DNA of 64,000 nucleotides. It comes from Pseudomonas capsici. GTDB taxonomy: Bacteria; Pseudomonadota; Gammaproteobacteria; Pseudomonadales; Pseudomonadaceae. The stretch is from positions 97,495-161,494 of the forward strand of contig NZ_JAFGZD010000012.1 in assembly GCF_017165765.1 (NCBI RefSeq). Reading direction: 5' to 3'. The position numbers and the translations under genes are program-made. Of the stretch, positions 8,741 through 23,700 are shown one piece after another (position 1 is the stretch's first letter; every line of letters begins with the position of its first letter). The notes below the pieces were generated by a model that worked only from the letters and a program-made list of their open reading frames with translations, was not told the DNA's origin and ran no database searches.

Positions 8741-11700
8741 TCATGACAGCGTTTCCTCAACATCGACTGTCAGCCTGTCGTACCACCATGCCGCGAGGCT
8801 GTAGACGTCTGGCGCCTTGAGGATGCTGAAGTGATTGCCCGGGCCATCCCAGACCGTCAGTTGCGGCAACAGGTGTTGCCAGCCGACGGCCATGGCGGCG
8901 TGCTCGATCAGGTTGGCTTCGGCGTCCAGGCGCGTGTCCGTCACCCGAACCAGACTGGCCGGGCCGGTATAGCCCGGACCTGGCCGGTACACGGTGCGCA
9001 AGGCCGTAGCAAAGGTGCGGAAAATGCCGTGCAGTGCCTGAGGTGCCATACGTGCCGGCAACAGACCGACACGAACCATGGCTTCCTGCAGCAAGCGCAG
9101 TTGGGTGGCATCATCGCCATCGATGAAGGCTTGCTGGTCCAGATCCAGACGCTTGCCGCTGGAAATCTGCAGCGCCTCGATCAGTTCCTTCAACGCCGCC
9201 GTGGTGGTGTAAGGCTTGCTGAGCACGCCGTCACCGCCGGGGGCTTCGCTGTCGATCAGGGTCAGGGAAACCACTTCCCGGCCACGCGCCTGGAGCTTCA
9301 CGGCCATGGCATGAGCCGCCCAGCCGCCAAAGGAATGGCCGACCAGATGCAGCGGACCTTGCGGATAGAAATCCTCGATCTCCTGCAGATAACGCTCTGC
9401 CGCGGCCTCGACCTGGCTGTGAGGAACGCTGCGCCCGTCCAGGCCACGCGGTTGCAGGCCATGGATCGGCCAGTCCGGCCCGAAAGCCTCCACCAGACCG
9501 ATAAAGCTGGTGACGCTGTCACCGGCACCCGGTACGCAGAACAGCGGCGTCTTGCCATTCTTGCCGCTCTGGATCGCCAGCAAGGCCTGATAACCAGGCA
9601 CTGCCGGAGCCTTGGCAGGCTCAGCCGCCAGCACCTGAGCGATGGCCTGACCGAGCACCTGCACATGAGGTGCCTGCATCATGGTCTGGTGATCGCCCGG
9701 CACATCGAGGCTGTGCAGCTGTCCGGGCTGCAGGACCTCGGCCCAGCCCAGAGTCGCGCTGGTCCCGGTCGGAGCCAGCGGACGCTCCTCGGCGCGGAAC
9801 TGATGCACCGCCAAGGTGATGGGTTCCAGCCGGTAATGAGCCAGGGCATGCCCATGGGCCACTTCCCGCTCCAGGAAGTGCTGCAGTTGCTGATCGCTGG
9901 CCTGAGCCAGTTCAGGATGCAGCAGTTGTTCGTCGCGGCACAGCAATAGCAGCGCCTCGAAGCCCGGCATTGCAGGCTGTTCCAGAATGGAAGCCAGACG
10001 CGCCAGAGGTGCGACTCCTGCCTCGCCCTGAGCCTTCCAGTGCGCGGTGCAGTGGGACAGCAGTTGCCGCTCCAGCAGATTCGGCCCTTGCCAGCGCGCC
10101 TTGCCCTGATCGGTCAGACGCGGCACATAGCTGTCGAGCAGGCCAAGGAAATCGACCTTCTCGTCCATGCCCAGCAATTGCGTGGCAACCTCATAGGCCA
10201 GCACTCCACCGAACGACCAGCCGGCCAGGCGGTACGGGCCATGTGCCTGCACGCCGCGAATCAGACCTACCAGACGCGCCGCCAGACCTTCCATGGTGCG
10301 CAACTGCGGTTGCCCCAGACCGATGCCCGGCAATCCGTAGATCGGGAAGTCGCCTTGCAGATGGCGGCCCAACACCGGGAAGTAAGCATCCAGACCGGTG
10401 AAGTCATGAATCAGGAACAGCGGCGGCTGTGTGCCGTTCGCCCGTACGGTAATGACATCTTCGGCTTCTGTCGGCCCTGCCGGACGCTGATCCAGCAGAC
10501 CGGCCAGCGCAGCGATGCTGGAGTGCTGGAACAGCTCGGCCAGGGTCAGCGGTACGCCGGACTTCTGGATCAGGCTGACCAGACGGATTGCCGACAGCGA
10601 ATGACCACCCAGTTCGAAGAAGCTGTCATGGCGCCCTACTCGCTCGACTTCCAGCACTTCGGCCCACAGCTCGGCCAGACGTTGCTCCAGCGGCGTCGCA
10701 GGCGCCTGATAGGTGGCAGTCGCCATGGCGTCCAGGCTTGGCACCGGCAGCGCACGGCGATCGACCTTGCCGTTCTGGGTCAGCGGCAGTGCATCGAGAC
10801 CGACATAGGCGGCGGGTACCATGTATTCCGGCAAGCGACCCAGCAGATGGGTACGCAACACACTGCCGTCGAGTTCAGGATCGAGACGCGTGAAATACGC
10901 CACCAGACGCAAGGCACCCTGCTCCAGACGCTGGGTAGTGACCACCACTTCACCGATGCCCGGGCACAGAGCCAGTTGCTGCTCGATTTCGCCCAGTTCG
11001 ATACGCACGCCACGGATCTTCACCTGATCGTCGTTGCGACCCAGGTATTCCAGGGTTCCGTCGGCCAGCCAGCGCACCAGGTCGCCGGTACGGTACATCC
11101 GCGCAGCGGGCTGTTCGGCGAACGGGTCGTCCAGGAAGCGCTCGGCGGTCAGGTCCGGGCGGTTCAGATAGCCACGGGCAACACCGGCACCGCCGATGTA
11201 CAACTCGCCCGGCACACCCAGCGGCACCGGCTGCTGACGTTCGTTCAGCACATAGAGACGGGCATTGCTCACCGGCTTGCCGATATGCAGCACGCCGCCC
11301 ACTTCCATGGTCCCGGAACTGGCCACGACCGTGGTTTCGGTCGGACCGTAGTTGTTCACCACGGCAAAGCCCGGATCGCGGTTGAAGTTGCGCAACCGGT
11401 CGCCACCGATCAGCAAGGTGCGCAGGGTCGGATGACGCAGTTCGCGGCTGAACGCGTACTCGGCCACCGGCGTCGGCAGGAAGGACACTTGCAGCGGCTG
11501 AGCAAGCCACCAGTCCAGCAGCGTATCGAGCTGTTCGTTTTCCACCTCGGCCGGTGGAATGTGCAGCACGGCACCGGCGCACAGGGCCGGCCAGATCTCC
11601 CAGGCCGTAGCATCGAAGCCAAAGCCGGCCACGCTGGCGGTGTGGCTGCCGGCGTGCAGGTCGAAGGCCTGGCAATGCCAGTCCACCAGATTGTTCAGGG

Positions 11701-14700
11701 TGTGGTGTTCGACCATCACGCCCTTCGGCAGACCGGTAGAACCCGAGGTGTAGATCACATAGGCCAGATTGCTCGAGGTCAGGCCCGGAACCATAGGGTT
11801 CCCGGCGTTGGCCGCCCAGTCCGGACGATCCAGAGCAATCACCGGCACCGGCAGTTCAGGCAGACGTGCCAGCAGGTCGAGCTGGGTCAGCACCACCACC
11901 GGCTCGCTGTTTTCCAGCAGATAGCGGATACGATCGTCCGGATGCCCCGGGTCCACCGGCACATAACCCGCGCCCGCCTTGAGCACGGCCAGCAGGCCAA
12001 CCAGAGTTTCCAGCCCGCGACGGGCAAGCACCGCAACCCGATCATCCGGACGCACGCCTTGACCGATCAAATGATGGGCCAGGTCATTGGCACGGCGATT
12101 CAACTCGCTGTAGCTCAAGTGATGGCCGCCCACTTGTGCGGCAATGGCATCGGGCTGCACAACCGCCTGCTGCTCGATGCGCTGGTGAACGGTCAGCACG
12201 GTTTCATGCTCGGCCAGATGATCATTGAAGCCTTCCAGCAGCTCGATCCGCTCGACCACCGGCAGAATGTCCAGTGCTTCGACCGGCGTCTGCGGTGCCT
12301 GCTCCAGCGCCACCATCAGACCTTCGACGGCATGGGTCAGATAGGCACAGATGCGACGCGCATCGATACCCGCCGAGGTCAGTGCGCTCAGCTCGAAGTC
12401 TTCGCCCAGGTCGTCGACGCTCAGGGTCAGCGGATAGTTGCTGCGCTCGTCCGCCTGCAACAACTCGATCCCCTGCCAGGCCGTGCTGGCCGCTTCGTCG
12501 GCAGCTTGCGGTGCCGCACTGTGGCGATAGTTGAACAGCGCACTGAACAACGGCGCACCCGCCGGCAAGGCACTGCACCGCTGAGCCAGTGCCAGCGGTG
12601 CATGCTCGTGGGCAAACAGCCCGCTCAGGCGGCGATGGGTTTGCAGAACCACGTCGCGCACGGGCTGATTGCCCAGGTCGATACGCAGCGGCAAGGTGTT
12701 GATGAACACACCCAGAGTGCGCTCCACCCCTTCGCCGCCCTGCAAGCGCCCGAGCAGCACGGTGCCGAACACCACCTTTTCACGACCGGACAAGTGACCC
12801 AGCACTTGCGCCCAGGCCAGGTGCATCAGGCTTGCGGCACTGACACCCAACTGACGGGACTGATCGCGGACCCGACGGGACAAGGCCGAATCCAGGCGCT
12901 GTCGGGCTTCACCCGGTACATCCGTGCCGGGCAGCGTAGCCTGACCATACGGCAGGGTCGGTTCGTCAAGATCACCCAGTTGCTCGCGGAAGAACGCCTC
13001 ATGAGCTTCATCGCCAGGTCCCAGCAGAGCCTGGGCGATGTAGTTGCGATACGGCACAGGCTCAGGCAGTTGCGCTTCAAGGCCCAGCAGCACGGCTTGC
13101 AACTCGTGACTCAGCAGCTCAAGGGCCATATGGTCCATGATCAGGTGATGGAACAGCAGAACGGCGACGATCCGCTGGTTGTCCGGATCTTCGGCATGTA
13201 CCAGACGCAGCAGCGGTGCCTTGTCCAGATTCAGCGGCTCGGCATCGCTCAAGGCTGCCAGCGGCACTTCGACCACCGGCAGTTCGGCATTGCGCCAGAC
13301 CACCTGTACCGGCGTTTCCAGTCCCTCCCAACATAGCGAGGTGCGCAGCACATCGTTACGGGCGATGACACGTTGCAAGGCCGAGCAGAAAGCGTTCAGG
13401 CGCTCGCGGTCGGCAAAGGCGAAACGTGCCTGCAGACGGTAAGGGTCATCCTCAACAGAAGTCAGGTAATGGTAGAAAATACCGGCCTGCAGCGGCCCCA
13501 GAGGATAAATGTCCTGCACGTTCGCAGCACCGCCGGGAATGCTGGCGACGATACGGTCGATGGCTGGTTGATCCAGCTTGACCAGCGGCAACAGCTCCGG
13601 CGTGATGCGCGAGCAATCCGCCGTGATCAGGTTGGCCGGTACTTGCACGCCATGGCTGCTGCCGATGCCGCTGGCCAGGGCGGCCAGGGTTGGCTGGGCG
13701 AACAGCACGCGGATATCGGCTTCCAGACCGAGACGACGAATGCGAGCGATCAGGGTCACGGCCAGCAGCGAATGCCCGCCCAGTTCGAAGAAGTTGTCAT
13801 GGCGCCCTACCCGGTCAACCTGCAGCAATTCGCTCCAGATTTCGGCCAGATCGGTTTCCAGTTGACCCTGTGGCGCCTCGTAGTCACGCCCCGGCAATGC
13901 TTCACGATCCGGAGCAGGCAAGGCGCGACGGTCGACCTTGCCGTTGGCGGTCAGTGGCCAGGCGTCGAGACGCACAAAGGCGCTGGGCACCATATAGCCC
14001 GGCAGGACTGTCAACAGCTCGGCACGCAGCTCGGTAACAGAAATCGGCGCTGTATTGGCCTGCTGGATGAAATAGGCCACCAGTCGCGGCTGGCCCGGTT
14101 CGTCTTCACGCGCCAGTACCAGCGCCTCTTCGATACCCGGCAATTGACCCAGCTGGCTCTCGATCTCGCCCAGTTCGATCCGCACACCCCGGATCTTCAC
14201 CTGATCGTCGTTACGACCCAGATACTCCAGCGTGCCATCGGCATTCCAGCGCGCCAGGTCGCCGGTGCGGTACATCCGCGCCCCCGGCTGCGCACTGAAC
14301 GGATCGTCGAGGAAGCGCTCGGCGGTCATTTCCGGACGGTTCAGATAACCACGGGCCACGCCGTCGCCCGCCACATACAACTCACCCGCCACACCAAACG
14401 GCACCAGTTGCTGATGCTCGTCCAGCAGGTAAACCTGCGTATTGGCAATCGGCTTGCCGATATCCAGGCTGCCATCGGGGAACAACTGACCCGAAGTGGC
14501 CACGACCGTGGCTTCGGTCGGGCCGTAGTTGTTGATCACGGCAAAACCCGGATCACGGTGGAACTGACGCAGACGGTCGCCACCGATCAGCAGGGTGCGC
14601 AGCGTCGGGTGACGCAGGTCACGGCTGAACGCATATTCGGCCACCGGCGTCGACAGGAACGACACCTGCAGCGGCTGCGCCAGCCACCAGTCCAGCAGCG

Positions 14701-17700
14701 TATCCAGTTGTTCGTTGCTGACCTGCGCAGGCGGCAGGTGCAGGGTCGCACCGGCGCACAGCGCCGGCCAGACTTCCCAGGCCATGGCGTCGAAACCGAA
14801 ACCGGCGACGCTGGCGGTGTGGCTACCGGCGTGCAGATCGAAGGCTTCGCAATGCCAGTGCACCAGATTGCTCAGGGTACGATGTTCGACCATCACGCCT
14901 TTGGGCTGGCCGGTCGAGCCGGAGGTGTAGATCACATAGGCCAGATTGGCGGCGCTCAGGCCTTGCACCAGCGGGTTGTCCGGCTGCTCGGCCCAGTCCG
15001 GGCGGTCCAGGGTAATCACCGGCACCGACAGCGGTGGCAGACCGGCCAGCAGGCTGTGCTGGGTCAACACGGCCACCGGCGCGCTGTCGCTCAGCAGATA
15101 AGCAATACGCTCGTCCGGGTGCGCCGGGTCCACCGGCACGTAACCGGCACCGGCCTTGAGCACAGCCAAAAGACCAACCAGAGTATCCAGGCTGCGACGG
15201 GCCATCACGGCCACGCGATCGTCCGGGCGCACGCCCAGGCCGATCAGGTGATGGGCCAGAGCATTGGCCTTGCGGTTCAGCTCGCTGTAGCTCAGCTGCT
15301 GGTCGCCCACCTGCGAGGCGATGGCGTCTGGTCGCTGAACAGCCTGAGTTTCGATCAAGCCATGGATGGTCTGACCTTGCGGGACTTGCAGCCCGGTAGC
15401 ATTCAGTGCTTCCAGCAGGTACTGACGCTCTTGCTCGCCCACCAGCGCGACCTGATCCAGCACCGCCTGCTCGTTGTCCACCAGCGCTTGCAGCAGTTGC
15501 TCGAAGTAATGAACGTAACGAGCCACGGTGGCCTCGTCGAACAGCGCCAGCGCGTAATCCAGCGTGCCGACCAGTGTTTCGCCCTGCTCGCCCAGATTCA
15601 GCGACAGGTCGAACTTGGACACCTGGCTGGCCTGCTCGACCGGCGCGACAACAAGCCCGTCCATCTGCGGAGCCGAAGCTTCGCCCGCCAGCCAGTTCAA
15701 GGTGGTCTGGAACAATGGCGCATGAGCCAGACTGCGCTCCGGACGCACGATCTCCACCACTTGCTCGAATGGCAGGTCCTGATGATCCTGAGCTTCCAGC
15801 ACACGCTTCCGGACCTGAGCCAGCAAGGCTTCACCAGTCGGAGCGCCCGAAGTATCGATGCGTACGGCCAGGGTATTGACGAACAGACCGACCAGCCCTT
15901 CCAGCTCGGTGCGACCACGGCCTGCCATCGGGCTGCCGATCACCACATCGTTCTGTCCGGACAGACGTGCCAGCAACGTTGCCCAGGCCGTCATCAGCGT
16001 CATGTACAGGGTCACGCCCTGACGCTGAGCCAAGGCCCGCAGGCCGCTGCTCAAGTTTGCATTCAGGTGGACCGCCAGGCTGCCGCCGGTGAAGTCCTGC
16101 TGCGCCGGACGTGGCCGGTCGGTTGGCAGCATCAGCAGCGTCGGAGCGCCGCTCAGTGCCTCACGCCAGTAGCTTGACTGCTGTTGCAGACGCTCGCCGG
16201 TCAGCCACTGGCGCTGCCAGACGGCATAGTCGGCGTACTGGATGGCCAGTGCAGGCAAAGGATCGGCTGCACCCAGACGCAGGGCCGGGTACAGGGCCAG
16301 CAGTTCGCGGGTCAGCACGCCCATGGACCAGCCATCGGCCACGATATGGTGCACAGTGAGCAACAACACGTGATGATCGTCGGCCATCTGCAACAGACGA
16401 CCACGGATCACCGGGCCGTGGGTTAGATCGAAAGGTGCCGCCGCTTCTGTGCGAACCCGTTCAGCCAGGGCTTCAGGCTTATGGCGCAGGTCTTCCAGCG
16501 GCAGGACGACTTCATCGGATACCGGCGCGAACAGCACTTCTGCGCCGTCTTCCAGGGCAATAAAGCGGCTGCGCAGGGTTTCGTGACGCTCGATGATACG
16601 AGCCAGGGCGCGGGACAGCGCAGGCACATCAAGTGCGCCCTGCAGGCTCAGGGCCATGGGGATGTTGTACGCCTCGTTGCCACCTTCCATCTGTGCCAGG
16701 AACCACAGGCGTTGCTGGGCGAATGACAACGGCAGCGACTGGTCGCGAGAGGCCGGCAGGATCTGCGCCTGCTCGGTACGTTCGATCCCGGACACGGCAG
16801 CAGCCACCGCCGCCAGTTCGCCCAGGGCAAAGAGTTCACCCAGCGGCAACTCCACACCCAATTGCTGGCGAACCTGGGAGACCATGCGCATGGCCAGCAG
16901 GGAATGCCCGCCCAGATCGAAGAAGTGATCGTGGCGACCCACCTGCTCGACCTGCAACACTTCGGCCCAGATCTGTGCCAACGCGATTTCGACCTCGCCT
17001 TGCGGCGCTTCGTAGGTCATTCCAAACAGTGCCGAGCGATCCGGTTTGGGCAAGGCACGACTGTCGAGCTTGCCGTTGGCGGTCAGCGGCAGGGTTTCCA
17101 GCTCGACGAACGCGGCCGGCACCATATATTCCGGCAGGTTGGCCTGCAGGGCTGCGCGCATCTGCTCGGACGTGAGGGCTTCGACGTCCTTGTGCTGAGT
17201 GAAATAGGCAACCAGACGCACACGCCCCGGTTCGTCTTCACGGGCCAGTACCACGGCGTCCCGGACACTGGGCAATTCGTGGAGACGGCTGACGATTTCA
17301 CCCAGTTCGATGCGGAAACCGCGAATCTTCACCTGATCGTCGTTACGGCCCAGGCATTCCAGCTGGCCATCTTCCAGCCAGCGACCCAGGTCACCCGTGC
17401 GGTACATCATCGCGCCCGCTTCATCACTGAACGGATCGCTCAGGAATTTCTCGGCAGTCAGGTCAGGACGGTTCAAGTAACCCTGCGCCACGCCATCGCC
17501 GCCAATGTACAGCTCGCCGATAACGCCTTGCGGCACCAGACGCTGATGGGCATCCAGCACATAGATGCTGGTGTTGCCGATAGGCCGTCCAATGGATACC
17601 GACTCGGCACCTTCAGCCACTTCCCGCACTTCGTTGGTGGTGGCAAAAGTGGTGGTTTCGGTCGGGCCATAGCCGTTCACCAGACGCAGGCCAGGCGCAT

Positions 17701-20700
17701 GCTCCAGCATGGTACGGAAACTGGCCGGATCGGCACGCTCGCCGCCGGACATCAGGTAACGCAGGCCCTTGAGTGCATCGGGAATCAGTTGCACGTACTG
17801 GTTGAACAGCGCAGTGGTGAGGAACAGCACGCTGACGTTACTCAAGGCAACGCTGAGGCGCGCCGGGTCGATCAGGGTCTGGTGGTCGATGACCAGCAGT
17901 TGTCCGCCGTTGAGCAAGGCGCCCCAGACTTCCATGGTGCTGGCATCGAACGCCGGGTTGGAAGCGAAGGCAACGCGATCCTGTTCGTTGAAGTCGGCGA
18001 AGCCATTGTTCAGCACCAGCCTGGCAATGCCGCGATGCAGCACGCACACGCCTTTCGGTGCGCCAGTGGAGCCGGAGGTGTACATGACGTACGCCACGCT
18101 GTTGGAGTTCTGCAGCAGAGCCGGATCGTGGGCAGGCTGATCGTCCAGAACCAGCTGGTCAAGATCGATACGCGCAGTGGCCGAGTCGATAGAAGCTGCG
18201 CTGCGGGTCAGCACGAACACAGCCTTGCAGTCTTCGATCATGTAGACCTGACGCTCGGCGGGTGCGTTGATGTCCAGCGGCACATAGATCGCCGCGCACT
18301 TGCCGATGGCCAGCTGAGCAACCAGCAACTCAATGGAGCGCGGCAACAGGATTGCCAGGTGATCATTGGGCTTGACGCCATTCCCGATCAGATAGTGAGC
18401 CAGGCGGTTGGCGCGCTCGTTGAGTTCGCCATAGCTCAGCGAGAGACTGCCATGGACGGCAGCCACGGCCTGAGGATGGGCGGCGGCACGTTGCTCGAAC
18501 AGGTGGTGTACCGGTTGTTCGCGAGGGTAATCGCGACGGGTGATATTGAAGCCCACCAGCAGGCGCTGGCGCTCCGCTGCGGGCAGCACCGACAACTGCT
18601 GCATACCGTCTTCCGGTTGCAACTCCAGAGCTGCGACCAGATTGGCCACAGCTTCCTGCAGATAAGCGCACACGCGCTGGGCGTCGATGCCTGGTGCCGC
18701 CTGGGCGGTCAGGCTGAAGGTTTCGCCCAGATCGTCGATGCTCAGGGTCAACGGATAGTTACTGCGCTCTTCGGCATTCAGCACGTCGATGCCCTGCCAG
18801 GCTTTGCTGGCCGCTTCGTCTCTGGCCTGAGGTGCAGCGCTGTGGCGGTAATTGAGCAGCGTGCTGAACAGTGGTGCGCCAGCCGGCAAGGCACTGCAAC
18901 GTTGCGCCAGAGCCAGTTGGGCATGTTCGTGAGCAAGCAGGCCGGTCAAACGGCGATGAGTGTCGAGGACCGCGTCACGTACCGACTGGTCGCCCAGATC
19001 GATGCGCAGTGGCAAGGTGTTGATGAACACACCCAGGGCACGCTCCACACCTTCCCCGCCTTGCAGACGTCCCAGCAATACGGTGCCGAACACCACGCTG
19101 TCGCGCCCGGACAGTTGCCCCAGCACCTGAGCCCAGGCCAGGTGCATCAGGCTCGCGGCACTGACGCCCAGTTGTCGGGCCTGCTCCCGGACCTTGCCGC
19201 AAAGGGCAACGTCCAGTGGCAGCCGGGCCTCGTTCAGTTCGCCCTCACCAGCCGCCACGGGCAGGCCGTAAGGCAAGGTCGGTTCGTCGATGTCACCCAG
19301 TTGCTCGCGGAAGAAGCTTTCATGGGCTTCGTCGCCAGGACCTTGCAGGACCTGGGCGACATAGTTGCGATACGGTACCGGCGCAGCAAGTTGTGCTTCT
19401 TCATCGAGGAGCATGGCCTGCAACTCGTGGCCCAGCACTTCAAGGGCCACGTGGTCCATGACCACATGATGGAAGCGCAGCACCGCAGAGATCCGCTGGG
19501 TAGCCGGATCACGTGCATGTACCAGATGCAGCAGTGGCGCCTGGGTCAGGTCCATCCTTGGCGTGCTGGCCAGATCCTGCAGCGGGATCTCGTCGATCTT
19601 CAGGCGGGCTTCACGCCAGACCACCTGCACCGGTGTCGGCAGACCTTCCCAGAGCAACGCGGTGCGCAGGATGTCATTGCGCTCGATGACCCGTTGCAAT
19701 GCATGACTGAAAGCTTCAAGGCGAGACTCGTCAGCGAAGGCAAACTGCGGTTGCAGCAAGTACGGATCGTTGTCGCCCGCGGCCAGGTGATGGTAAAGAA
19801 TGCCCGCCTGCAACGGCCCCAGCGGGTAGATGTCCTGCACATTGGCAGCGCCGCCGGGAACGCTGGCGACGATACGGTCGATGGTATCCTGCTCCAGCGC
19901 TATCAGTGGCAACAGATCCGGTGTGATGTGCTGACAGTCTGCGCCGATGCGGTTGGCTGGCACCTGCAGTTCGCTGCCGACGCTGTTATCGGCAGAGCTG
20001 GCCAGAGCAGCCAGGGTCGGCTGGGCAAACAGCACGCGAATATCGGCGGTCATGCCCAGACGGCGCATGCGGGCGATCAGGGTCACGGCCAGCAAAGAGT
20101 GGCCGCCGAGCTCGAAGAAGTTGTCCTGACGACCGACTGTTTCCACGTGAAGCAGTTCGGACCAGAGTGCGGCCAGTTGTGTTTCTGTCTCGCCCTGAGG
20201 TGCTTCGTAGTGGCGGCTCAGCACGGCCTGTACGCCCGGCTCCGGCAAGGCTGCGCGGTCGAGTTTGCCGTTGGGGCTCAGGGGCAAGGTCGGTAGTGCG
20301 ACATAAGCCGAAGGCACCATGTAATCCGGCAAGCCGGCCAGCACATATTCACGCAGCACTTCGATGCCAGGGGTTTCCTGGCCTTCATGGCAACTGAACC
20401 AGGCCACCAGACGTTCGTTATGCAGCAGCACTGCCACTTCACGGATGGCCGGGTGGGTCGCCAGACGTGCTTCGATTTCACCCAGTTCGATACGCAGGCC
20501 ATGCAACTTGACCTGGAAGTCATTGCGGCCCAGGAACTCCAGAGTGCCATCGGCACGCTGACGCACCAGGTCGCCACTGCGGTACAGGCGGTCGCCTGCC
20601 ACGAACGGGCTGTCGATAAAACGCTCGGCCTGCATATGCGGCAGATTCAGGTAGCCACGGGCAACACCGGCACCACCGATGTGCAACTGGCCCACCACGC

Positions 20701-23700
20701 CTTGGGGGACCGGCTGATCGTAGGCATCCAGTACATACAGACGGGTGTTGCTGATGGGGAGACCGATCGGCAAGGCGCTGTCTGGCACGCGGTCCTGAGG
20801 CTCCAGAGTCCAGACACTGCAATCCACCGTGGTTTCGGTCGGACCATAGACGTTGTGCAGACGCACGCCTGGCAGGCTCTGACGCACCTGCCGGGCCAGA
20901 GCCTCGGTCAACTCGCCACCGCCACAGACGATATCGGTCAGGGAGTTGCACTGGCGGCTTTCTTCCAGCTCCAGGAACTGTTGCAGCAAGGCCGGTACGA
21001 ATTGCACCACACTGACCTGCCGCTCGACGATCAACTGCGCCAGATAGGCCGGGTCGCGATGCCCGTCCGGGCGTGCCAGCACCAGACGAAGACCGGCGCA
21101 CAGCGGCCAGAACAGCTCCCATACCGAGGCATCGAAGCTGACCGGCGTCTTGTGCAGCAAGGCACCTTCAGGGGTTGGCAGGATCAGCTGCGAACTCCAT
21201 TGCACCAGGTTGCAAAGGCCACGGTGCTCGACCATCACGCCTTTGGGCGTACCAGTGGAGCCGGAGGTGTAGATCACGTAAGCCAGATGGTCGGCGCTCA
21301 GGCCCGGCACCACCGGGTTCTCGGCAGATTGAGCCGCCCAGGTGCCAGCATCCAGATTCACCTGTTGCAGAGCGTTATCGGCAAAACGCTCCTGGGTTTT
21401 GGCATCGACCAACAGGGTCAGGGCGCCGCTGTCGGCCAGCATGTAAGCCAGACGCTCGCTCGGATAGCCCGGATCCAGTGGCACGTAGGCACCACCGGCC
21501 TTGAGCACGGCCAGCAGACCGATAAGCAGGTTCGGGCCACGCTCCAGACAGACCGCCACCCGGCTGTCGGCCTGCACACCTTGGCCGATCAGGTGATGGG
21601 CCAGGCGGTTGGCGGCTTCATTGAGCTGGCGATAGCTCAGACGAACACCTTCGCTTTCCAGCGCAATGGCATCAGGCGTGTTCGCCACCTGGGCCTCGAA
21701 CAGCGCCTGCACAGGCTGATCAAGTACGAAGTTCTGCTCGCTGGCGTTGAAGTCCACCAGCAGACGCTGACGCTCCTGGGGCTTGAGCAGGTCGGTCTGT
21801 GCCGGAACGGCCTGATCGCTGCCGACCATGCTCCACAGCAAAGGCTCCAGGTAAGACACATAACGCTCGGCAGTGGCTGCATCGAACAAGGCCGTGGCGT
21901 AATCCAGGGCACCGGCAAAACCTTCTTCGGTTTCCCCCATGCTCAGGGTCAGATCGAACTTGGCAAAGGTCGGTTGATCACCCAGCGGCTCCAGACGCAG
22001 GTCCCCCAGATGCAGCTCCAGTCCCTGACTGCCGTCCCAGGCCAGAGAGGTCTGGAACAGTGGGCTGTGGGCCAGGCTGCGAGGCGGACGCAAGCGCTCT
22101 ACAACCTGCTCGAATGGCAGGTCCTGATGTTCCTGGGCTTCCAGCACGCGAGTCTTGATGCGTGCCAGCAGTTCAGTGACATCCGGCTCGCCCGAGGTAT
22201 CGACACGCACGGCCAGGGTATTGACGAACAGACCGATCAGCCCTTCGACTTCGGCACGACGACGGTTGGCCACCGGCGTACCGATGACCACTTCGTCCTG
22301 ACCGGACAGACGCGCCAGCAGCACGGACCAGGCGCCCATGAACAACATGAACGGTGTCACGCCATGGCGCTGACAGAAAGCCTTGATTTCGCTGCTCAGA
22401 CGCGCATCGAAACGCACCGGGAGACTGACGCCCGTGTAGTCCTGACGCGCCGGACGAGGCCGGTCGGTAGGCAGGGTCAGCAATACCGGCGCGCCGGAAA
22501 GCGCCTGATGCCAGTAGTCGCCCTGACTGCTCAGCCTTTCGCTGTCCAGCCAGTTGCGCTGCCAGATGGCGTAGTCGGCGTATTGCAGGGCCAGTGGCGG
22601 CAGCGGGTCATCGAGGCCCTGGCTGAACGCCTTGTACAGCGCCGTGAGTTCGCGGGTCAGAACCCCCAGCGACCAGCCGTCGGCAACAATGTGATGCACA
22701 GTCAGCAACAGTACATGGCGATCTTCGGCCAGGCACAACAGACGACCACGGATCGGCAACTCATGGTTCAGGTCGAAAGCCTGTTCCGCTTCTTCCTTGA
22801 CTACGGCCTGCAAAGCCTGCTCGTCCTGATCGCGCAAGTCCTGCCAGGTCAGATCCGGCACCACGTTTGCGGGTGCGGCTTGTACCGAGGCTTCACCCTC
22901 TTCCTGCGTGAAGCGGCTGCGCAGGCTGTCGTGGCGTGCAACGATGCGCTCCAGTGCGCGCTTCAGCGCACGGGTGTCCAGCTGGCCGGTCAGTTGCAGG
23001 CCCAGAGGAATGTTGTAGGCGCTGTTGGCGTCTTCCATCTGCGCCAGGAACCAGATCCGCTGCTGGGCGAAAGACAGCGGAACCGCGCCGCTGCGCGGCA
23101 GCACTTCGATGGGTGGCAGCTCATTCCTGCCGGCATTGCCCAGGCATTGCGCCACGGCAGCCAGAGCGCTGTCGGCGAACAGATCGCCCAAGGACAACTC
23201 CAGCGACAGGCGCTGACGCACCTGGGAAACCATCCGCATCGCCAGCAGAGAGTGACCGCCCAACTCGAAGAAACGGTCATGCCGCCCTACCCGCTCGACT
23301 TGCAGCAATTCGCTCCAGATCTGCGCCAGAGCGACTTCCAATTCGCCTTCCGGTGCCTGATATTCACCGGTGAACAGCGCATCGCGGTCCGGAACAGGCA
23401 AGGCGCGACGGTCGACCTTGCCGTTGGCGGTCAATGGCCAGGCATCCAGACGGACCAGCGCGCTGGGCACCATGTAGGCGGGCAACTGCTCCAGCAAGGC
23501 AGCGCGCAATTCATTCACCACCAGCGGCTCACTGCCGGCCCGCTCGGTGAAATACCCCACCAGACGCGGCTGGCCCGGTTCGTCTTCACGCGCCAGTACC
23601 AGCGCCTCTTCGATACCCGGCAATTGACCCAGCTGGCTCTCGATCTCGCCCAGCTCGATCCGCACACCCCGGATCTTCACCTGATCGTCGTTACGACCCA